Translations under genes and position numbers: made by a program
Origin: an uncultured Clostridia bacterium
GTDB lineage: Bacteria; Bacillota; Clostridia; Christensenellales; Borkfalkiaceae
Assembly (NCBI GenBank): GCA_947630705.1
Contig: CANRIK010000018.1
Coordinates: 186,001-250,000, forward strand
Length of the DNA: 64,000 nucleotides
Direction: 5' to 3'
Shown here: positions 60,920-64,000 of the stretch, piece by piece
How the letters are laid out: each line of letters opens with the position of its first letter
Numbering within the stretch: the stretch's first letter is position 1
Notes under the pieces: generated by a model
The model's input: the letters and a program-made list of their open reading frames with translations, nothing else
Told to the model about the DNA's origin: nothing
Database searches by the model: none

Positions 60920-62083
60920 ATGAGTTATTGCGTATATCTTAAAAAGAACGAAGAAGCACGTATAGTCTTTGGCCACAGTTGGGTCTATGCCAATGAAGTT
61001 TCGAGAATAGAAGGCAAGGACAAAAACGGAAGTCTGGCGTCGGTTTATTCTTTCGACGGCAGATTTATAGGCAAGGGTTACATAAATCATGCCTCCAAAA
61101 TACTTGTGAGAATATTTATCCGCGGCGAGGGACTCGACGACAAGACGTTTTACCTCGAAAAAATAAAAAATGCGGACGATTATCGTAAAAATTTGGGCTA
61201 CACCAACTGTTACCGAATGGTTTTTGCCGAGTCCGACGGCTTGCCGGCTCTTATCATAGACAAATACGGCGACTATCTCGTCATGCAATGTCTATCTCTC
61301 GGAATCGATATAAGAAAGCAAATGATATGCGAATGTCTCGTAGAACTCTTCCAACCAAAGGGCATCTATGAACGGAGCGACGTTGCAGTCAGAAAAAAAG
61401 AGGGTCTCCCCGAGACAAAAGGCACGCTCTACGGCGAAGTGCCGGATTATTGCGAAATCTGCGAAAACGGAATCAAAATGCTTGTAGACGTTAAAAACGG
61501 ACAAAAGACCGGATACTTTCTCGATCAAAAGGAGAATCGTCTCGCGGCAAGGCGGTATGCGCACGGGGAAGTTCTCGATTGTTTTTGCAACAGCGGAGGA
61601 TTTTCTTTGAACTCTGCTCTTTCCGCCGACAGAGTGATTGCATGCGATATCTCGCAACTCGCCCTTAAAAATGTTTCCGACAATGCAAAGCTGAACGGCT
61701 TCGAAAATATACAAACGCAGTGCGGAGACGCTTTTGAAATTCTGCGTAATTACAGACGCGAAAAACGTCAATTCGATACGGTTATTCTTGACCCTCCCGC
61801 ATTCTGCAAAACGGCTGACGAAATTAAAGACGCCTACCGCGGATACAAGGATATAAATCTCACAGCGATGAAAATCGTAAAAAGCGGAGGTTTCCTTATC
61901 ACCTGTTCATGTTCGCATTATATGTCGTCCGTACTGTTTGAAAAGATGCTGCGAGAGGCCGCAAGGGAAAGCGGCAGATATGTTAGATTCGTTGAAATCA
62001 AATCGCAGTCGCCCGACCATCCGGCCACGCTCTGTGCGGAGGAAACGAGCTATCTGAAATTCTACGTTTTAAATATAATCTGA
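60920..62083 (+). CDS. Class I SAM-dependent rRNA methyltransferase, RlmI-like
   Basis: The protein is 387 aa from ATG 60920; the tracked start at 60809 runs through the promoter and the divergent gene. The N-terminal PUA-like domain (ARIVFGHSWVYANEVSRIEGK) and middle domain ending in GYFLDQKENRLAARRYA match RlmI/YccW. The methyltransferase has VLDCFCNSGGFSLNSALS (motif I), VIACDISQLALK, FDTVILDPPAFCKT (motif IV, DPPxF) and GGFLITCSCSHYM (post-SAM Cys). RlmI methylates 23S rRNA C1962 (m5C). The position in Firmicutes is inferred. Confidence 0.9.
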   Translation: MSYCVYLKKNEEARIVFGHSWVYANEVSRIEGKDKNGSLASVYSFDGRFIGKGYINHASKILVRIFIRGEGLDDKTFYLEKIKNADDYRKNLGYTNCYRMVFAESDGLPALIIDKYGDYLVMQCLSLGIDIRKQMICECLVELFQPKGIYERSDVAVRKKEGLPETKGTLYGEVPDYCEICENGIKMLVDVKNGQKTGYFLDQKENRLAARRYAHGEVLDCFCNSGGFSLNSALSADRVIACDISQLALKNVSDNAKLNGFENIQTQCGDAFEILRNYRREKRQFDTVILDPPAFCKTADEIKDAYRGYKDINLTAMKIVKSGGFLITCSCSHYMSSVLFEKMLREAARESGRYVRFVEIKSQSPDHPATLCAEETSYLKFYVLNII

Positions 62084-62137
62084 CGAAAATCATGTATTTA
62101 TGTGTAACATAGTACTTTGCAAACAGCCTAAACACGC

Positions 62138-62165
62138 AAAAACCGCGGTTTTACCGCGGTTTTTT
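62138..62165. terminator. Bidirectional intrinsic terminator between rlmI-like and serS
   Basis: AAAAACCGCGG and CCGCGGTTTTT pair over 11 bp around a 5-nt loop, with T-runs on both strands. Confidence 0.88.
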
Positions 62166-62190
62166 ATTTATCTATAAATTTAAACGCTAC

Positions 62191-63483
62191 TCATTTCTTC
62201 GGAGAAATTTTACAGAGTCCACCCATATATTTACGCAAAGGTTCCGGAATAAATACGCTTCCGTCTGCTTGAAGATGATTTTCAAGGAATGCAATGAGCA
62301 TTCTCGGAGGAGCGACTACGGTATTGTTCAAAGTATGCGCAAATTCATTTTTACCTGTTTTTTCGTTTTTAAATCTTATTCCGAGACGGCGAGCCTGTGC
62401 GTCCGTTAAATTGGAACAGCTACCCACCTCGAAGTACTTGCCCTGTCTGGGGCTCCACGCCTCCACGTCGCAACTCTTGTATTTCAAATCGGCAAGGTCG
62501 CCGGAACAGCAAATAAGCTGTCTTACGGGGATTTCCATTGATACAAAAAGTTCAACAGTATAACGCCACATCTTTTCGTACCATTCGTCGCTCTCTTCGG
62601 GCTTGCATATTACTATCATCTCTTGCTTTTCGAATTGATGAATACGATAGATTCCACGCTCCTCTATACCGTGCGCCCCCTTCTCTTTTCTGAAACAGGG
62701 TGAATACGAAGTGAGCGTCAAAGGCAGTTGACTTTCAGGTATTGTCTGCCCCATAAATCTGCCGATCATAGAGTGCTCCGACGTACCGATCAAATACAGG
62801 TCCTCGCCCTCTATTTTATACATCATGCCTTCCATTTCTTCAAAAGACATTACTCCCGAAACGACTTCGCTCCTGATCATAAACGGAGGTATGCAATACG
62901 TAAAGCCTTTATCAATCATAAAGTCTCTCGCATAGGTTATGACCGCGGAATGCAGACGGGCAATATCTCCCGTAAGATAGTAAAAACCGTTGCCGCTTGT
63001 GCGCCGAGCGCTGTCGAGGTCTATTCCGCCGAGTTTTTCGAGTATATCGAGATGATAAGGTACCTCAAACGGCTTGTCCGCAGCCTTTAAAAATACCTCG
63101 CCCTGAACGTTCTCGCTGTCATCTTTGCCTATGGGAACATCGTCGGCAATCATATTCGGAATAGCGCATAGTACTTTCTTCAAAGAAAGCTCTATTTCCG
63201 CACTCTCTTTCTCAATCTCCGCAACGCGGTCATTATTTTCCTTCGACGCCGCTTTTGCCTTTTCCGCTTCGTCCTTTTTGCCCTCGCGCATCAAAGAACC
63301 TATTTCCTTGGCAATGCGATTTCGGTCGGCGCGGCGCCTGTCGCCCTCCTGTTGAAGTTCACGACGTTTCTTATCGAGAGAAAGAACTTCATCTACAAGC
63401 GGAAGTTTATGGTGCTGAAACTTCTTTTTGATATTTTCCCGAACGGCTTCGGGATTTTCACGTATGAAATTTATGTCTAACAT
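62191..63483 (-). CDS. serS: Seryl-tRNA synthetase
   Basis: The protein is 430 aa. The N-terminal antiparallel coiled-coil arm (residues about 25-105, VDEVLSLDKKRRELQQEGDR and SKENNDRVAEIEKESAEIEL) binds the long variable arm of tRNA-Ser. The class II core has LYLIGTSEHSMIGRFMGQ (TSEH motif), FRKEKGAHGIEERGIYRIHQFEK (motif 2) and TLNNTVVAPPRMLIAFLENH (motif 3). No T-box leader fits in the 124 bp upstream, and the promoter places transcription start on the ATG. Confidence 0.97.
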   Translation of the reverse strand: MLDINFIRENPEAVRENIKKKFQHHKLPLVDEVLSLDKKRRELQQEGDRRRADRNRIAKEIGSLMREGKKDEAEKAKAASKENNDRVAEIEKESAEIELSLKKVLCAIPNMIADDVPIGKDDSENVQGEVFLKAADKPFEVPYHLDILEKLGGIDLDSARRTSGNGFYYLTGDIARLHSAVITYARDFMIDKGFTYCIPPFMIRSEVVSGVMSFEEMEGMMYKIEGEDLYLIGTSEHSMIGRFMGQTIPESQLPLTLTSYSPCFRKEKGAHGIEERGIYRIHQFEKQEMIVICKPEESDEWYEKMWRYTVELFVSMEIPVRQLICCSGDLADLKYKSCDVEAWSPRQGKYFEVGSCSNLTDAQARRLGIRFKNEKTGKNEFAHTLNNTVVAPPRMLIAFLENHLQADGSVFIPEPLRKYMGGLCKISPKK

Positions 63484-63489
63484 ACTTCA

Positions 63490-63518
63490 ATTATAATTCA
63501 AATATTTTGTAAATGCAA
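63490..63518 (-). promoter_or_regulatory. Promoter of serS, leaderless
   Basis: The minus strand has TTGCAT (63518-63513), a 17-nt spacer and TATAAT (63495-63490), then 6 nt to the ATG. Confidence 0.8.
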
Positions 63519-63537
63519 TTAATTTATTCTTAATATC

Positions 63538-63593
63538 TTGAAAAACGCTATTTTTTATGTTATAATATAGTTTGAAATTTTTTGTGATATAAT
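63538..63593 (+). promoter_or_regulatory. Promoter with duplicated -10 region before the CtpE-like gene
   Basis: TTGAAA (63538-63543), 17 nt, TATAAT (63561-63566). A second TATAATATAGTTT copy begins 27 bp further (63588-63600), a direct repeat of the first. Only the first has a -35 box. The second lies 14 nt before the ATG, with AAAGG between. Confidence 0.65.
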
Positions 63594-63607
63594 ATAGTTT
63601 AAAGGTT

Positions 63608-64000
63608 ATGAGTAAGATATTTTTCAAAAGTCAGAGCAAAGACTCCGACAAGCAAAAAGAAAATGCGAAAGTTTCCGATGAGACTGCGGCAACGACCGAC
63701 AGTATTCAGACTACAATGTTCCCATCGGAAGAATACCCTTCGGAAGATACTTCCGAACAGAGTGCGGTAGACAAGAAAAAACTGTTGAAATATTTCAAGC
63801 GGCATCCTAAAAAGGAAGCCAACATGAAGGTTGACAGGTTTTCTCCCAAACTGAATATGGGTCTTACCGCCGCGCAAGTGGAAACAAGATTCAGTCAATT
63901 TCTGTTCAACGAAACGAATAAACAGTACTCTCGTTCATATGCGAGCATATTTATAGGAAATATCTGCACGTTTTTCAACCTACTCTGCCTACTTGCCGGA
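63608..64000 (+). CDS. Cation-transporting P-type ATPase, CtpE-like (N-terminal 131 codons, cut by window end)
   Basis: The ORF track misses this gene because no stop is reached; I translated it from ATG 63608. The first 75 residues are a polar, acidic and Lys-rich extension with Ser and Thr (QKENAKVSDETAATTDSI, EDTSEQSAVDKKK). Then comes GLTAAQVETRFSQFLFNETN and YASIFIGNICTFFNLLCLLAG, the cation-ATPase N-domain and first membrane helix. This pattern matches HAD-IC P-type ATPases of the CtpE group. Members in actinobacteria move Ca2+; substrates in Firmicutes are uncertain. The long N-terminal extension is unusual for the group. Confidence 0.8.
   Translation, partial: MSKIFFKSQSKDSDKQKENAKVSDETAATTDSIQTTMFPSEEYPSEDTSEQSAVDKKKLLKYFKRHPKKEANMKVDRFSPKLNMGLTAAQVETRFSQFLFNETNKQYSRSYASIFIGNICTFFNLLCLLAG

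Noticed and set aside
63484-63607. T-box riboswitch upstream of serS (and of asnS at 5310-5371)
   Set aside because: The upstream regions are too short and hold no specifier loop or AGGGTGGNACCGCG box.
1-64000. CRISPR arrays, rRNA operons or insertion sequences
   Set aside because: No regularly spaced repeats, rRNA-like sequence or transposase ORF was seen anywhere in the window.

Overview
The window looks like chromosomal DNA from a spore-forming Clostridia-type Firmicute. The evidence is a complete spoIIIAA-AH operon, spo0A, spoIVB, GerW, a SpoIIM-like gene, two DacF-type carboxypeptidases, SbcCD, DnaD and low-to-mid GC by eye. Gene order follows two Bacillus subtilis blocks. One is spoIIIA-asp23-nusB-folD-ispA-tlyA-argR-recN-spoIVB, with nadK inserted and with xseA, xseB, dxs, accB and accC absent. 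The other is ywlC-ywlE-ywlF. No prophage, insertion sequence or CRISPR array was seen. A finer taxonomic placement cannot be made from the sequence alone.

Layout. 1-2.9 kb: copper P-type ATPase with a C-terminal CopZ-like domain, followed by a truncated ArsR/SmtB regulator. 2.9-8.3 kb: ansA-asnS, yceD-rpmF and pta-ackA. 8.4-9.6 kb: the acetate-dependent tRNA-modification gene tmcAL. 9.6-17.2 kb: rluB, two D-Ala-D-Ala carboxypeptidases, GerW with its partner, scpAB, an M50 protease and lysA. 17.2-30.8 kb: the sporulation and housekeeping block. 30.9-34.0 kb: aquaporin, then a small accessory patch with a decayed paralogue, a membrane protein, a stop-interrupted BspA-like lipoprotein and tRNA-Leu(AAG). 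34.1-39.8 kb: coaE, polA, tRNA-Leu(CAA) and comEC. 39.8-52.8 kb: an apparently continuous 11-gene operon from sbcD to rpiB. 53-64 kb: dnaD, spo0A, an ABC-F protein, a heterodimeric ABC exporter, an RlmI-like methyltransferase, serS and the start of a CtpE-like P-type ATPase.

The most notable element is a gene-free stretch of about 650 bp between ispA and a DUF21-like membrane-protein gene. It has a perfect TTGACA-17-TATAAT promoter, 11-nt complementary ends enclosing about 550 nt, and a downstream hairpin with a U-rich tail. Size, position and the adjacent membrane protein match an OLE (Ornate Large Extremophilic) RNA with its partner OapA. I could not run a covariance search, so this is a strong inference, not a proof.

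Other points worth attention are: several promoters placed exactly 6-8 nt before a start codon, implying leaderless or nearly leaderless mRNAs (serS, rlmI-like, comEC, nadK, ABC exporter); a CopA with DKTAT instead of DKTGT; a DnaD protein carrying the N-terminal part of the DnaC-type helicase loader; a Spo0A with an altered acidic pocket; a ComEC whose C-terminal domain lacks the metal-binding motif; and an esterase-like protein with Arg at the nucleophile position.
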